DNA from: Clostridia bacterium
Lineage (GTDB): Bacteria > Bacillota > Clostridia > Oscillospirales > Ruminococcaceae
Direction of reading: 5' to 3'
Assembly: GCA_021152595.1 (NCBI GenBank)
Contig: JAGKVC010000031.1
Location: forward strand, 1-38,772
DNA length: 38,772 bases
Shown: one piece after another, positions 1 through 8,212 of the stretch
Numbering within the stretch: the stretch's first letter is position 1
Layout: every line of letters starts with the position of its first letter
Program-made: the position numbers and the translations under genes
The notes under the pieces: model-generated
Seen by the model: only the letters and a program-made list of their open reading frames with translations
Told to the model about the DNA's origin: nothing
The model's database searches: none

Positions 1-44
1 TTTCAGCGCGCTTGTTTCCGGCGCGTGCTGCTATCAATTATATT

Positions 45-383
45 TTATATTCCTACAATCACAAAATAATCATATTCTTTAAAGTTTTCTTCAACCCAAC
101 TTTTTAGTTCATCAATAACCTCAATCGCTTTTGAACCTTGTTCTTTCACATTGTTTTGGATAATGCTCCATTTTTCTTTATCTATTATCGTCTCACCATA
201 GTATTGGAAATCCGGAACGATCTTGTATAAAGCAATCTCGTCAACAATATCCATATGCAATAGGAGCGAATCTTCTCTCCAACAAACAGATTTGCGGTTT
301 GTATCTTTCTGCCCTCGCTGGAACTCAAAATAACAAGATCCGCCCCTTTGTTTTCTTTGACTTTCAGTTATAAAAAAACGCAT
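45..383 (-). CDS. Small hypothetical protein, AT-rich orphan
   Basis: A 112-residue soluble protein of unknown function with no signal peptide or membrane segment. The N-terminus is basic and rich in Gln/Arg; the C-terminal half is acidic and probably helical (IIDKEKW, VIDELKSWVEENF). An AGGTGA ribosome site lies just before the ATG. Codons are clearly richer in A and T (AAA, ATT, GAA, TTT) than in the rest of the window, which suggests recent acquisition. It has its own consensus promoter. Size, acidity and isolation would fit a stand-alone immunity-type protein, but no toxin partner is visible and this is only a guess. Confidence 0.6.
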   Translation of the reverse strand: MRFFITESQRKQRGGSCYFEFQRGQKDTNRKSVCWREDSLLLHMDIVDEIALYKIVPDFQYYGETIIDKEKWSIIQNNVKEQGSKAIEVIDELKSWVEENFKEYDYFVIVGI

Positions 384-519
384 ATAATCACCTGAAATTC
401 CGATTTAACGTATTACGGACGTAAAAAAATCAGCGCTTATGAATTCCGAAATGAATCCGGAAAGCTATAGATCAACGGCGGCGTGCACTGCCCGCAAATT
501 TCGATTTCTGTTCGCAACA

Positions 520-549
520 ATTATAGCATAAATAATGCAGCATTGTCAA
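520..549 (-). promoter_or_regulatory. Sigma-A type promoter for the 45-383 gene
   Basis: On the minus strand there is TTGACA (544-549), an 18-nt spacer, and TATAAT (520-525) with TATGC directly before the -10 box. Both hexamers match consensus exactly. The predicted transcript starts near 513, giving a leader of about 130 nt before the ATG at 383. The -35 box lies directly beyond the T-run of the symporter terminator. Confidence 0.75.
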
Positions 550-550
550 T

Positions 551-597
551 AAAAACGCCATAGTACATCTGACAATCAATCAGAAATACTATGGCGT
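551..597 (-). terminator. Rho-independent terminator of the symporter gene
   Basis: ACGCCATAGTA (555-565) pairs perfectly with TACTATGGCGT (587-597), and an inner CTGA/TCAG pairing extends the hairpin. Read on the minus strand the stem is followed by TTTTT (551-555). It lies about 55 nt beyond the symporter stop codon. Confidence 0.75.
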
Positions 598-650
598 AAA
601 ACTTCTGTATCAGCGCCGTACTTACACCGGACGGCTTCTCTTTTTCTATA

Positions 651-2237
651 TTATTTATTGTATGCTGCGAAGGAGTTGTCAACAGTCTCCTTCTCGCAGG
701 GCTTCGTGAATGCCGAGATCACCGGAACAATCACGATCGAGAGGATCATCAGCAGTGCGCCTGCATTGATCGGCGATGCGAGGTTCAGCGGCAGAGATGC
801 TGCCCACTTGACAAATCCGGCAAAGCTGTCCTTGAAGAACGTGAAAATGCACATATGCGCAACCGTCGAGATGACACCGATTGCAAAGCTCGTCCAGACG
901 GCTGCCTTCGTGGTCTTTTTGCTGAACAGTCCCCAGAGGAACGGTCCGAGGAACGAGCCGGAGAGCGCGCCCCACGAATAACTCATCAGCGTCGTGATCG
1001 CTGCATTCTTGTTCATCGCAATGATAACCGAGATCAGCAGGAAGAACAGAATCAGCACACGCATGGTCGTGAATTCCTTTTTGTCGTTCATTTTGCCCTT
1101 GGATGCCGGACGCAGCAGGTCATGCGCAAGCGTGGTGGAGGAGGTCAGAACGAGTGCGGAAAGCGTCGAGAGCGATGCACTCAGCACCAGCACAACAACA
1201 AGTCCGATCAGCAGCGGCGGCAGTGCCGTCTGGAGCATATTCGGAACCATTGCATCAAATTCGAGCTTGCCGTTCGAGAGCTTCTGGATCACATTTGCGC
1301 CGAGTCCCTGACCGTCCTCAGTCGTATTGAACAGTCTGGTGAAGCCGCCGAGCAGATAGCATCCGCCGGAAACGATCAGGCAGAAGAAGGTCGAAATCAC
1401 GAGTCCGCGCTTGATATCCTTTTCGTCGCGGATCGCATAGAACTTATGCGTCATCTGCGGAAGTCCCCATGTACCGAGCGAGGTCAGCACGACAACGCCG
1501 AACAGATTGATCGGATCCGGTCCGAAGAGGGAGGCGAGCTTGCCGTCCGGAACTGCGGTGACCTGCTTGAGCATACTGATCGAGCCGCCGAGTCCGCCGT
1601 TATAATTCAGAATGCAGATCACAACCGCCGAAATGCCGACGAGCATGATCATACCCTGAATGAAATCGTTGACTGCCGTTGCGGAATAGCCGCCGAGCAC
1701 CACGTAAATCGCGCTCAGCACTGCCATTGCGATCATGACATACTGATATGCATTCGGGGAGCTGAGGTTGAATGCCATTGCAAAGAGGCGCGAGAGTCCG
1801 TTATACACGGATGCGGTGTAGGGGATCATAAAGAGGAATACGATGACAGCCGCACAGGTCTTGAGCGGCGAGCTGCCGTAGCGCTTCATGAAGAAATCCG
1901 GCATGGTTTTGGCGTCGAGATGCTTGGTCATGAGGCGCGTGCGCTTGCCGAGAACCGCCCACGCAAGCGTTGCGCCGATCAGCGCATTGCCGATGCCGAT
2001 CCATGCTGCGGAGACACCGTAGCTCCAGCCGAACTGACCTGCATATCCGATGAACACGACCGCGGAGAAATATGCGGTGCCGAATGCGAACGCGGTCATC
2101 CACGGACCGATCTTGTTTCCGCCGAAGACGAAGTCGTTGACGCTCTTGGTCTTTTTGGAGGTGATGAAGCCGATTGTCACCATGACAGCGGCATAAACCA
2201 CGACCACGACCAGCGTGATAATCTGGGATGCTGACAT
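651..2237 (-). CDS. Sodium:solute symporter (SSS family)
   Basis: A 528-residue polytopic membrane protein of the SSS (PutP/PanF-like) family, which couples solute uptake to the sodium gradient. Many hydrophobic helices span its length. Typical features are FGGNKIGPWMTAFAFGTAYFSA near the N-terminus (fragment of the first helices), GGYSATAVNDFIQG in the middle and GTWGLPQMTHKFYA in the sodium-site region. The start at 2237 is chosen because AGGAGG (2244-2249) lies 6 nt upstream; an in-frame extension to 2288 has no ribosome site and adds 17 non-hydrophobic residues. Monocistronic, with its own promoter and terminator. The substrate cannot be read from the sequence; amino acids, pantothenate or sugars are all possible in this family. 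Confidence 0.92.
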   Translation of the reverse strand: MSASQIITLVVVVVYAAVMVTIGFITSKKTKSVNDFVFGGNKIGPWMTAFAFGTAYFSAVVFIGYAGQFGWSYGVSAAWIGIGNALIGATLAWAVLGKRTRLMTKHLDAKTMPDFFMKRYGSSPLKTCAAVIVFLFMIPYTASVYNGLSRLFAMAFNLSSPNAYQYVMIAMAVLSAIYVVLGGYSATAVNDFIQGMIMLVGISAVVICILNYNGGLGGSISMLKQVTAVPDGKLASLFGPDPINLFGVVVLTSLGTWGLPQMTHKFYAIRDEKDIKRGLVISTFFCLIVSGGCYLLGGFTRLFNTTEDGQGLGANVIQKLSNGKLEFDAMVPNMLQTALPPLLIGLVVVLVLSASLSTLSALVLTSSTTLAHDLLRPASKGKMNDKKEFTTMRVLILFFLLISVIIAMNKNAAITTLMSYSWGALSGSFLGPFLWGLFSKKTTKAAVWTSFAIGVISTVAHMCIFTFFKDSFAGFVKWAASLPLNLASPINAGALLMILSIVIVPVISAFTKPCEKETVDNSFAAYNK

Positions 2238-2337
2238 AATAGACCTCCTGATGCTATTATATATAGTATACCGCGTCAATGATGTCACTTTTACGCTTTG
2301 ACGTTTTTATACTCTACAGCTTTAACGCAGCAAAGTA

Positions 2338-2366
2338 ATTATAGCATATCAGGCAGGATTTGTCAA
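2338..2366 (-). promoter_or_regulatory. Consensus promoter of the symporter gene
   Basis: On the minus strand TTGACA (2361-2366), a 17-nt spacer ending in TATGC, and TATAAT (2338-2343) form a perfect sigma-A promoter. Transcription would start near 2331, about 95 nt before the symporter ATG. Confidence 0.8.
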
Positions 2367-2605
2367 GCAATCTGCTGAATTTGGAAAATATGACAAAAAT
2401 CTGTATATATCCAGCAAATTTTACGTGAAAATATCATCTTGCATATACGTTGCGTAATAACTGAAATAAAATCTACCGCTGCTTATTACGAAATATCAGG
2501 ACAAAGTGCAACATATCCCCGAAATTGTGAATAAAATTGTTTTGCGCATTTTGCACAAAAAATTATACTTGGTTTATACAGTTCCGACAAAGTTTCAAAA
2601 AGGTC

Positions 2606-2634
2606 TTTACAAGAAAGCAATCTTGTATTATAAT
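2606..2634 (+). promoter_or_regulatory. Promoter of the GH9 cellulase gene
   Basis: TTTACA (2606-2611), a 17-nt spacer and TATAAT (2629-2634) on the plus strand. It is the best promoter in the 658-bp divergent gap between symporter and cellulase. The AT-rich stretch from about 2367 to 2605 between the two promoters holds no gene or clear structure that I can see and could hold regulator sites. Confidence 0.65.
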
Positions 2635-2640
2635 GTAAAC

Positions 2641-2895
2641 AACGGGAAGATGTGTGAGGGTACACTTTACACCCCGGAAATGTAATACAGCTTGTATAAT
2701 GCATGAAAAGGAAACGCGGGAATGACTCGCCGTCAGGTCTGGATGCTGCACGGGAGCAGCAGATTGGAACAACGGGATATTTCGGCGCGCCTTTCTATGC
2801 TGCGTCAAAAAGCTGTATCCGCAATTCGTCCGAATATAAGCGCGGCTCGTACTGGCTGTCGTTTATATACTAAGAAAAACGGGAGGGTTTTTTCA
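2641..2895 (+). promoter_or_regulatory. Long 5' leader of the GH9 gene
   Basis: About 255 nt separate the predicted transcription start from the cellulase ATG. It contains a 6-bp hairpin, TGCTGC (2744-2749) with GCAGCA (2756-2761) around a loop ACGGGA that resembles the later ribosome site. The frame is open back to an ATG at 2722, but that stretch does not look like protein. I recognise no known riboswitch class. A role in control or mRNA stability is inference. Confidence 0.4.
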
Positions 2896-5800
2896 ATGCA
2901 CAAGAGATCAAAAATGATCATCGCAGGCATTCTTGCCCTGACGATGGTCGCCCCCACGGTTGCCAACATTGTGCCGATGTCCGTTTCCGCAGGTCAGATC
3001 CTCGGTGAGACGAGCTTCGATTACAAGGCACTGCCGTGGCACACCTGTGAGTCCAGCCCTGCAAAGCAGGACTTCGAGCTCACAAAGGACGGTACTGTTC
3101 ACCTCACGATTAAGAAGGCAATCGGTGCTGCTCACGAGAAGTGGGACCTGCAGTTCCGCTGCAGAAACCTCGACTTCAAGGCAGGCCACACCTACAAGGT
3201 CAGCTTCAAGGCGAAGGCAAGCCGCGACGGTCTGGAGCTCTGCTCGAAGATCGGTCAGCCGAATGCTCCGTATGAAGAGTATTTCGAGCTTGGTCCGGAC
3301 GGCATGTCCAACGGTCCGGATATGAACGGCAACTATCCGAGCGGTCCTGCAATCCTGAGCACTGAGTGGAAGACATTCTCCGGTGAATTCAAGTGCTCCA
3401 AGGATCTGGAAGGCATGGAGTGGGCATTCCACTATGCAGAAGGTACCCAGTATGACGGTAACGCAAAGGACGGCGACGAGATCTGGTTCGATGATATGTC
3501 CATCGAATGGGACGGCGACGATGTTCCGGTGAAGTCCTACGGTCAGACCGACCGCTACTGGGCAACACAGGCAACCGGCGTGAAGGATGTCTTCATTTCT
3601 ACCAACCAGCTCGGTTACTTCCCGGAGACGCAGAAGATCGCAGTTCTCTCTGATAACAGCGGTGACATTCTGCACGATGCTGAGAAGATCAGCCTCTCCG
3701 GCACCTACAAGGTAAACCTCGTTGATGCAAAGAGCGGTTCCACTGTTGAGTCCTTCACCAGTACTGCTCCGAAGCACGATAAGGATTCCGACGATAACGT
3801 CTGCAAGATCGACTTCTCCTCTTTCAAGACTCCGGGTACCTACTATCTCCAGGTAGACGGTAAGACCTGGCGTTCCTTCGAGTTCAAGATCGGCGACGAC
3901 ATTTACAGCCAGAAGGGTGCAAACTCCAAGGGCGATATGCTGTCCAACGCGATCAACTACTTCTATCAGAACCGTTCCGGCTGCGATATCGAGAAGGCTT
4001 ACATCGTTTCCGGTACGGAATCCGGTCTTGCTCACCAGGGCGGTCACATCACTGACTCTGCATATGTGCAGCCGGCATGGATCAACGAGTACAGCAGCAA
4101 GTCGCAGGCTCAGACCTCTGAGAAGATCACTGCGAACAAGGGCTGGTACGACGCCGGTGACCACGGTAAGTACGTTGTTAACGGCGGTATCGCCGTCTGG
4201 ACGCTCCAGAACATGTACGAGAGAGCTGTCCTCAAGGTTGAAGGCGGTAAGGAAAAGTTTGCTGACAACTCCGGCACAGTTGTTGTTCCGGAAGCAGGCA
4301 ACAAGATTCCGGATATTCTCGACGAGTGCAAGTATGAGCTTGACTTTATCGAGAAGATGAAGGTTGAGTCCACCAGCTCCACCTACGGCTCCAAGTATGC
4401 AGGTCTGTACTATCACAAGCTGCACGACCACAAGTGGACCGGTCTTGCAACCAGACCGTGGGACTATGAAGGTCCGGAAGATCAGGGAGGCTGGGATACT
4501 GTCCGTATCGTGAAGCCGCCTACATTCGCTGCTACGCTGAACTTTGCAGCATGCGCTGCACAGGCAGCAAGACTCTGGCAGGAATATGATGCTTCTCAGG
4601 CAGCTACCTACCTGAAGGAAGCGAAGGAAGCATTTACAGCATTTGAGAAGGTTTATGCAACCGTCGGCGATGCTGATCTGACTACGACCACGCATCCGGA
4701 ACTCAACTGCGACTGCCCGGCTGAAGAGCTGAATGAGCATTCGCTCTATGCTCCGATGTGGCATGCAAAGGGCGGCGGCCCGTACGGCGATAACGAGGTC
4801 AAGGACGACGCTTACTGGGCAGCCTGCGAGCTGTTCACATCCTGCTCGCTCATGGATGACAGCGACGCTTCCACCTATAAGACCGCACTTGAGAAGTACG
4901 GCAAGGCTTACGGCGGCAAGAACGGCGACAACACCTTCAAGGTTACCTCCAGAATCACCGGCGGTGAGAACGCTTCCGGCGAAGGCTCTCTGACGACCTT
5001 CAACTGGGGCAACACCGGTTCCTGCGGTTCTCTGACTCTGGCACTCCACAAGAATCTGCTCTCTGACAGCGAAAAGGCAACCCTTGAGAAGTCCATCACC
5101 GATACTGCTGATGTCTACCTCGCACAGGAAGAGGCTCAGGGCTACGGTATTCCGTACACCTATGACGGCCCCGGCTACAACGATCCGAACAACCTCGATC
5201 CGTCGATCATTATCCACGGTTATGAGTGGGGTTCCAACTCCATGGTTATCAACAACCTGATCGCTATGGCTTATGCTTACGATCAGACCAGTGATCCGAA
5301 GTATCTGAGCGGCGTTACCACCGGTATGGATTACCTGCTCGGTACCAACCCGCTGGCATACTCCTATGTCACGGGTTACGGTTCTTACTATGAGAAGAAC
5401 CCGCACCACAGATATTGGTCTCATGAGCTCGACAAGACTCTGCCGATGGCTCCGGACGGCGTTCTGTCCGGCGGTCCGAACGCAGGTCTCCAGGATCCGT
5501 ACGTCCGTGCTCTCGGCTTCGTTCCGGGCGTAGAGACGAACCCGTCCCAGAGATGCTACGTTGACTCCATCGAGGCTTGGTCTACCAACGAGGTTACCAT
5601 TAACTGGAATGCTCCGCTGGCTTGGATCGTTGAGTTCCTCCAGGATAAGGACAAGATCAAAGACGTTGAACCCTTGCCCCAAGATAAAATCGACTGGGGT
5701 AATGTCAACGAGTCCGCCGGTGCCACGCCTGAGGCAAGAGTTGATGTTTCCGATGCTGTTCTCCTTGCTCGCTTTAACGCTGAGGATTCTTCGGCGAAGA

Positions 5801-5934
5801 TTACAACGCAGGGTAAGAAGAACGCTGACGTAAACGTAAGCGGCGCTCCTGATAAGAACGATACTGTTAAGATTCTGAAGTTCATCGCAAAGCTCATTCC
5901 TTACGAGAGCCTCGGAACTGAGAAGGATAACTAA
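2896..5934 (+). CDS. Secreted GH9 endoglucanase with N-terminal CBM and C-terminal dockerin
   Basis: A 1012-residue cellulase that hydrolyses beta-1,4-glucan outside the cell, probably as a cellulosome subunit. Order: signal peptide (1-32, ending SVSA), a CBM4-type beta-sandwich (about 35-205), an Ig-like CelD_N module (about 230-335, beginning VFISTNQLGY), the GH9 (alpha/alpha)6 domain (about 345-925) and a dockerin (about 934-1000). GH9 hallmarks are DAGDHGKY (Asp419/Asp422, catalytic base), NPHHRYW (about 835) and NEVTINWNAPL (Glu899, proton donor). The start is set by GGGAGGG (2881-2887) 8 nt before ATG and by the signal peptide; an in-frame extension to 2722 is rejected. Oddities: the first dockerin calcium loop carries about six extra residues, and codon use changes sharply in the linker at 5668-5690. 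Own promoter and terminator; no scaffoldin in view. Confidence 0.95.
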   Translation: MHKRSKMIIAGILALTMVAPTVANIVPMSVSAGQILGETSFDYKALPWHTCESSPAKQDFELTKDGTVHLTIKKAIGAAHEKWDLQFRCRNLDFKAGHTYKVSFKAKASRDGLELCSKIGQPNAPYEEYFELGPDGMSNGPDMNGNYPSGPAILSTEWKTFSGEFKCSKDLEGMEWAFHYAEGTQYDGNAKDGDEIWFDDMSIEWDGDDVPVKSYGQTDRYWATQATGVKDVFISTNQLGYFPETQKIAVLSDNSGDILHDAEKISLSGTYKVNLVDAKSGSTVESFTSTAPKHDKDSDDNVCKIDFSSFKTPGTYYLQVDGKTWRSFEFKIGDDIYSQKGANSKGDMLSNAINYFYQNRSGCDIEKAYIVSGTESGLAHQGGHITDSAYVQPAWINEYSSKSQAQTSEKITANKGWYDAGDHGKYVVNGGIAVWTLQNMYERAVLKVEGGKEKFADNSGTVVVPEAGNKIPDILDECKYELDFIEKMKVESTSSTYGSKYAGLYYHKLHDHKWTGLATRPWDYEGPEDQGGWDTVRIVKPPTFAATLNFAACAAQAARLWQEYDASQAATYLKEAKEAFTAFEKVYATVGDADLTTTTHPELNCDCPAEELNEHSLYAPMWHAKGGGPYGDNEVKDDAYWAACELFTSCSLMDDSDASTYKTALEKYGKAYGGKNGDNTFKVTSRITGGENASGEGSLTTFNWGNTGSCGSLTLALHKNLLSDSEKATLEKSITDTADVYLAQEEAQGYGIPYTYDGPGYNDPNNLDPSIIIHGYEWGSNSMVINNLIAMAYAYDQTSDPKYLSGVTTGMDYLLGTNPLAYSYVTGYGSYYEKNPHHRYWSHELDKTLPMAPDGVLSGGPNAGLQDPYVRALGFVPGVETNPSQRCYVDSIEAWSTNEVTINWNAPLAWIVEFLQDKDKIKDVEPLPQDKIDWGNVNESAGATPEARVDVSDAVLLARFNAEDSSAKITTQGKKNADVNVSGAPDKNDTVKILKFIAKLIPYESLGTEKDN

Positions 5935-5968
5935 TCTTATCCGACAGTGATGAAAACCTAAAAACATT

Positions 5969-5997
5969 GGGCACGTCTTATGACGTGCCCTTGTTTT
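5969..5997 (+). terminator. Terminator after the GH9 gene, shared by the convergent lipoprotein gene
   Basis: GGGCACGTC (5969-5977) and GACGTGCCC (5982-5990) form a perfect 9-bp stem with a TTAT loop, followed by TTGTTTT. On the minus strand the stem is followed by AATGTTTTT, so it can stop transcription from both sides. Confidence 0.9.
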
Positions 5998-6610
5998 ATG
6001 CATTCGGTTCGGTGACGGTTGTTGTTTCGGTCGTATTTGCAGATGTTTCGGTGACGGTCGATTCGGCGGTCTCCTGTAATTCGGTGAATCCGGAGAATGT
6101 GATTTTGAGCGGCTGCGACGGTACCTCGAACAGCACCGGCTGTCCGGACGGATCGAATGTCAGGGTGTAGCTTCCGCCTGCGGATTCGCCGCGGCAGATC
6201 TGCGAGCCGTCCTCCTGCGGTGAACAGGGGAGCGATTCGGCGGCATGTGCGGCATCCAGCGTTTCGGTCACAATCGTCAGCATGTTTTTCGCAGGCAGCG
6301 CTGTTTTCGGGACAGTGAACGCGAGCCCCTTGTAGCTCGCACTGACCGCGTTTCCGTCAAATGTGAGGATCACACCTGCAAGCGCAGGCGGATCCGTAAA
6401 TGCTGCATCCCAGAGCGATTCGCCGTATCGCGTCAGATGCAGGGCGGCGGATTGTCCCTCGCCGTATTCGAGCGTGCAGTCCGCTTCGTAGGATTCCGCA
6501 GGCAGCGGCTGAACCTGCGAATCCCCCTGCGGCGCCTCGCATCCCTGTAAGAAAATCACAGCAGGTACACAAAAAATCAAGGCATTTCTCAGATGCATCA
6601 AACGTCTCAT
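5996..6610 (-). CDS. Putative lipoprotein with Thr/Glu-rich tail
   Basis: A 204-residue protein with a lipoprotein signal peptide ending in the lipobox LQGC, so it is probably anchored to the outer face of the membrane. The middle part looks like a small beta-rich domain (alternating hydrophobic strands such as GGSYTLTFDPSGQPVLFEV). The last 25 or so residues are rich in Thr and Glu (TETSANTTETTTVTEPNA), resembling the inter-domain linkers of secreted enzymes in this genome, yet nothing follows. AGGAGGC lies 7 nt before the ATG. It is the last gene of the minus-strand run after nnr. I do not recognise the family. It shares a terminator with the cellulase gene. Confidence 0.75.
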   Translation of the reverse strand: MRRLMHLRNALIFCVPAVIFLQGCEAPQGDSQVQPLPAESYEADCTLEYGEGQSAALHLTRYGESLWDAAFTDPPALAGVILTFDGNAVSASYKGLAFTVPKTALPAKNMLTIVTETLDAAHAAESLPCSPQEDGSQICRGESAGGSYTLTFDPSGQPVLFEVPSQPLKITFSGFTELQETAESTVTETSANTTETTTVTEPNA

Positions 6611-6676
6611 AATGGAGCCTCCTAAAAAGATTTCCTTTTGACGACATTTGATTTTCTGAGGAATGCCTCGTCCTGT

Positions 6677-8197
6677 TTATTCAAATTCCCCGAAGAGCAT
6701 CGGGAGCTGGCGGATCATATCGCTCGGCAGCATCGCTCGCTTCGAGAATTCCGCCGCGGCACAGTCTCCAGCGAGTCCGTGCAGATATACACCGATCTGT
6801 GCGGCGTGTTCCGGCTCGATATGCTGCGCTGTCAGGCTTGCGATGATGCCTGCGAGGACATCGCCGCTGCCGCCCTTGCTCATGCCGGAATTTCCGTTCG
6901 TGTTGATGCTCGCATGATCTGCGACCGCGACAATCGTTCCGGCTCCTTTCAGCACGACGACCGTATTCGGGAAGCGCGATGCGAGCCGTTTTGCCGCCGT
7001 GACGCGATCCTTCTGCACATCCTCGGCGGTGCAGTGCAGCAGGCGTCCCATTTCGGCAGGATGCGGCGTCAGCATGACGGTTGACTTTGCCCTACGCAAT
7101 ATATCTATGCCGGAGACGATCGCATTTAGACCGTCTGCATCCAAAATAATCGGACAATCCAGCTCGGTGATCAGCGTCCGGACGGCTGCGCGGACTTCAT
7201 CTGACTGCCCGAGTCCGCAGCCGATCAGCACGCAGCTCGCATTTTTCGCTGCTTGCAGGATTTCCGGTATCGAGCGCTGGGTGAGCATGCCGTTCTGATC
7301 GGTCGTGAGCGGCTGAATCGTCGCTTCCGGTGCCTGATGGATCAGCATGCGGCAGGTATCCGGATCTGACGCGAGACAGCAGAGCCCGACGCCGCAGCGC
7401 AGTGCTGCCGTTGTTGCAAGAATCGCCGCGCCCGGCATATTCCGTGAGCCGGTGACGCAGAGCAGCTTGCCGAACATCCCCTTGTGTCCGTTCTGCGGAC
7501 GGCCGGGAAGCAGGCTGCGGACGGTTTCGCTGTCGATATGCGTGATCGGATATTTCAGCTCATTGAATGCGTCCTCCGGTATGCCGATATCGACGAGCAG
7601 AATCGCGCCGCAATGCTCCGAAAGCGGTGTGATGAAGAGACCGGTTTTTGCTGCGCCGAAGGTCACTGTCACATTGCAGTGCGGCGTGCCGGGGGAGACG
7701 GTTCCGTTGAGACCGCTTCCGCCGCTCGGGATATCTACCGCGATAATCTGCTTATCCGGTGTTTCGGAAGCAGCAGCGAAGATTTCCTGTATCTGCGGAC
7801 TCAGTTCGCCGCGGAATCCGATGCCGAAAATGCCGTCTACGATAATGGCATTTTCCCGTACAGCCTCGAGGATTTTTGCATGATCCTGAAGCACCGTGAC
7901 ATGCTTCATCATGCGGAATTTCGTATACGCCGTGCGTGTTTTCGGCACGCCGTTCGTCAGGCAGACCGTGATCTCAAACTGATCCGCGAGATGCGTTGCC
8001 GCTACAAAGCAGTCACCGGCATTGTTGCCGTTTCCGCAGAGAAAGACGATTTTCTTCTGGTTGCATTCGTTCGCTATATGCCCGAGATGCTCCGCGAGAC
8101 CTGCGCCTGCGCGGTTCATCATGATATCATAGGTTACGCCGGATTGGTTCGCAAGATCCTCCAGCTTCATCATTTCAAGCGGTGTTACAAGACGCAT
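6677..8197 (-). CDS. nnr: Bifunctional NAD(P)H-hydrate epimerase / ADP-dependent dehydratase
   Basis: A 506-residue two-domain enzyme that repairs NADHX and NADPHX, the damaged hydrated cofactors. The N-terminal YjeF epimerase domain (about 1-215) has CGNGNNAGDCFVAATHL, the nucleotide-binding loop, and VDIPSGGSGLNG. The C-terminal ribokinase-like dehydratase domain (about 220-506) has LDADGLNAI, TPHPAEMGRL and KGGSGDVLAG with the active-site Asp. Length is normal for the fused form. The start at 8197 (ATG) is preferred to a TTG at 8203 because AAGGAG (8205-8210) is 7 nt upstream. It follows the 8213-8740 gene by 15 nt, so it is probably co-transcribed from the promoter at 10303-10331. It is a housekeeping repair enzyme; no functional link to its neighbours is evident. 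Confidence 0.95.
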   Translation of the reverse strand: MRLVTPLEMMKLEDLANQSGVTYDIMMNRAGAGLAEHLGHIANECNQKKIVFLCGNGNNAGDCFVAATHLADQFEITVCLTNGVPKTRTAYTKFRMMKHVTVLQDHAKILEAVRENAIIVDGIFGIGFRGELSPQIQEIFAAASETPDKQIIAVDIPSGGSGLNGTVSPGTPHCNVTVTFGAAKTGLFITPLSEHCGAILLVDIGIPEDAFNELKYPITHIDSETVRSLLPGRPQNGHKGMFGKLLCVTGSRNMPGAAILATTAALRCGVGLCCLASDPDTCRMLIHQAPEATIQPLTTDQNGMLTQRSIPEILQAAKNASCVLIGCGLGQSDEVRAAVRTLITELDCPIILDADGLNAIVSGIDILRRAKSTVMLTPHPAEMGRLLHCTAEDVQKDRVTAAKRLASRFPNTVVVLKGAGTIVAVADHASINTNGNSGMSKGGSGDVLAGIIASLTAQHIEPEHAAQIGVYLHGLAGDCAAAEFSKRAMLPSDMIRQLPMLFGEFE

Positions 8198-8212
8198 AAG
8201 CAAGCTCCTTTA

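Noticed and set aside
855..2234. Open frame of 459 codons opposite the symporter
   Set aside because: Rich in Arg, His, Cys and Glu with no domain; the symporter reading is certain.
2722..2895. Upstream start for the GH9 protein
   Set aside because: The extra 58 residues are not protein-like and would bury the signal peptide; the start at 2896 has a good ribosome site.
2641..2895. Cyclic di-GMP riboswitch in the cellulase leader
   Set aside because: The conserved bases and two-stem layout of the GEMM classes were not seen.
2908..6003. Open reading frame of over 1000 codons antisense to the cellulase gene
   Set aside because: It mirrors the codon bias of the sense gene, has no ribosome site, and its protein text is low-quality and Leu/Val/Arg repetitive; the sense strand has clear GH9 motifs.
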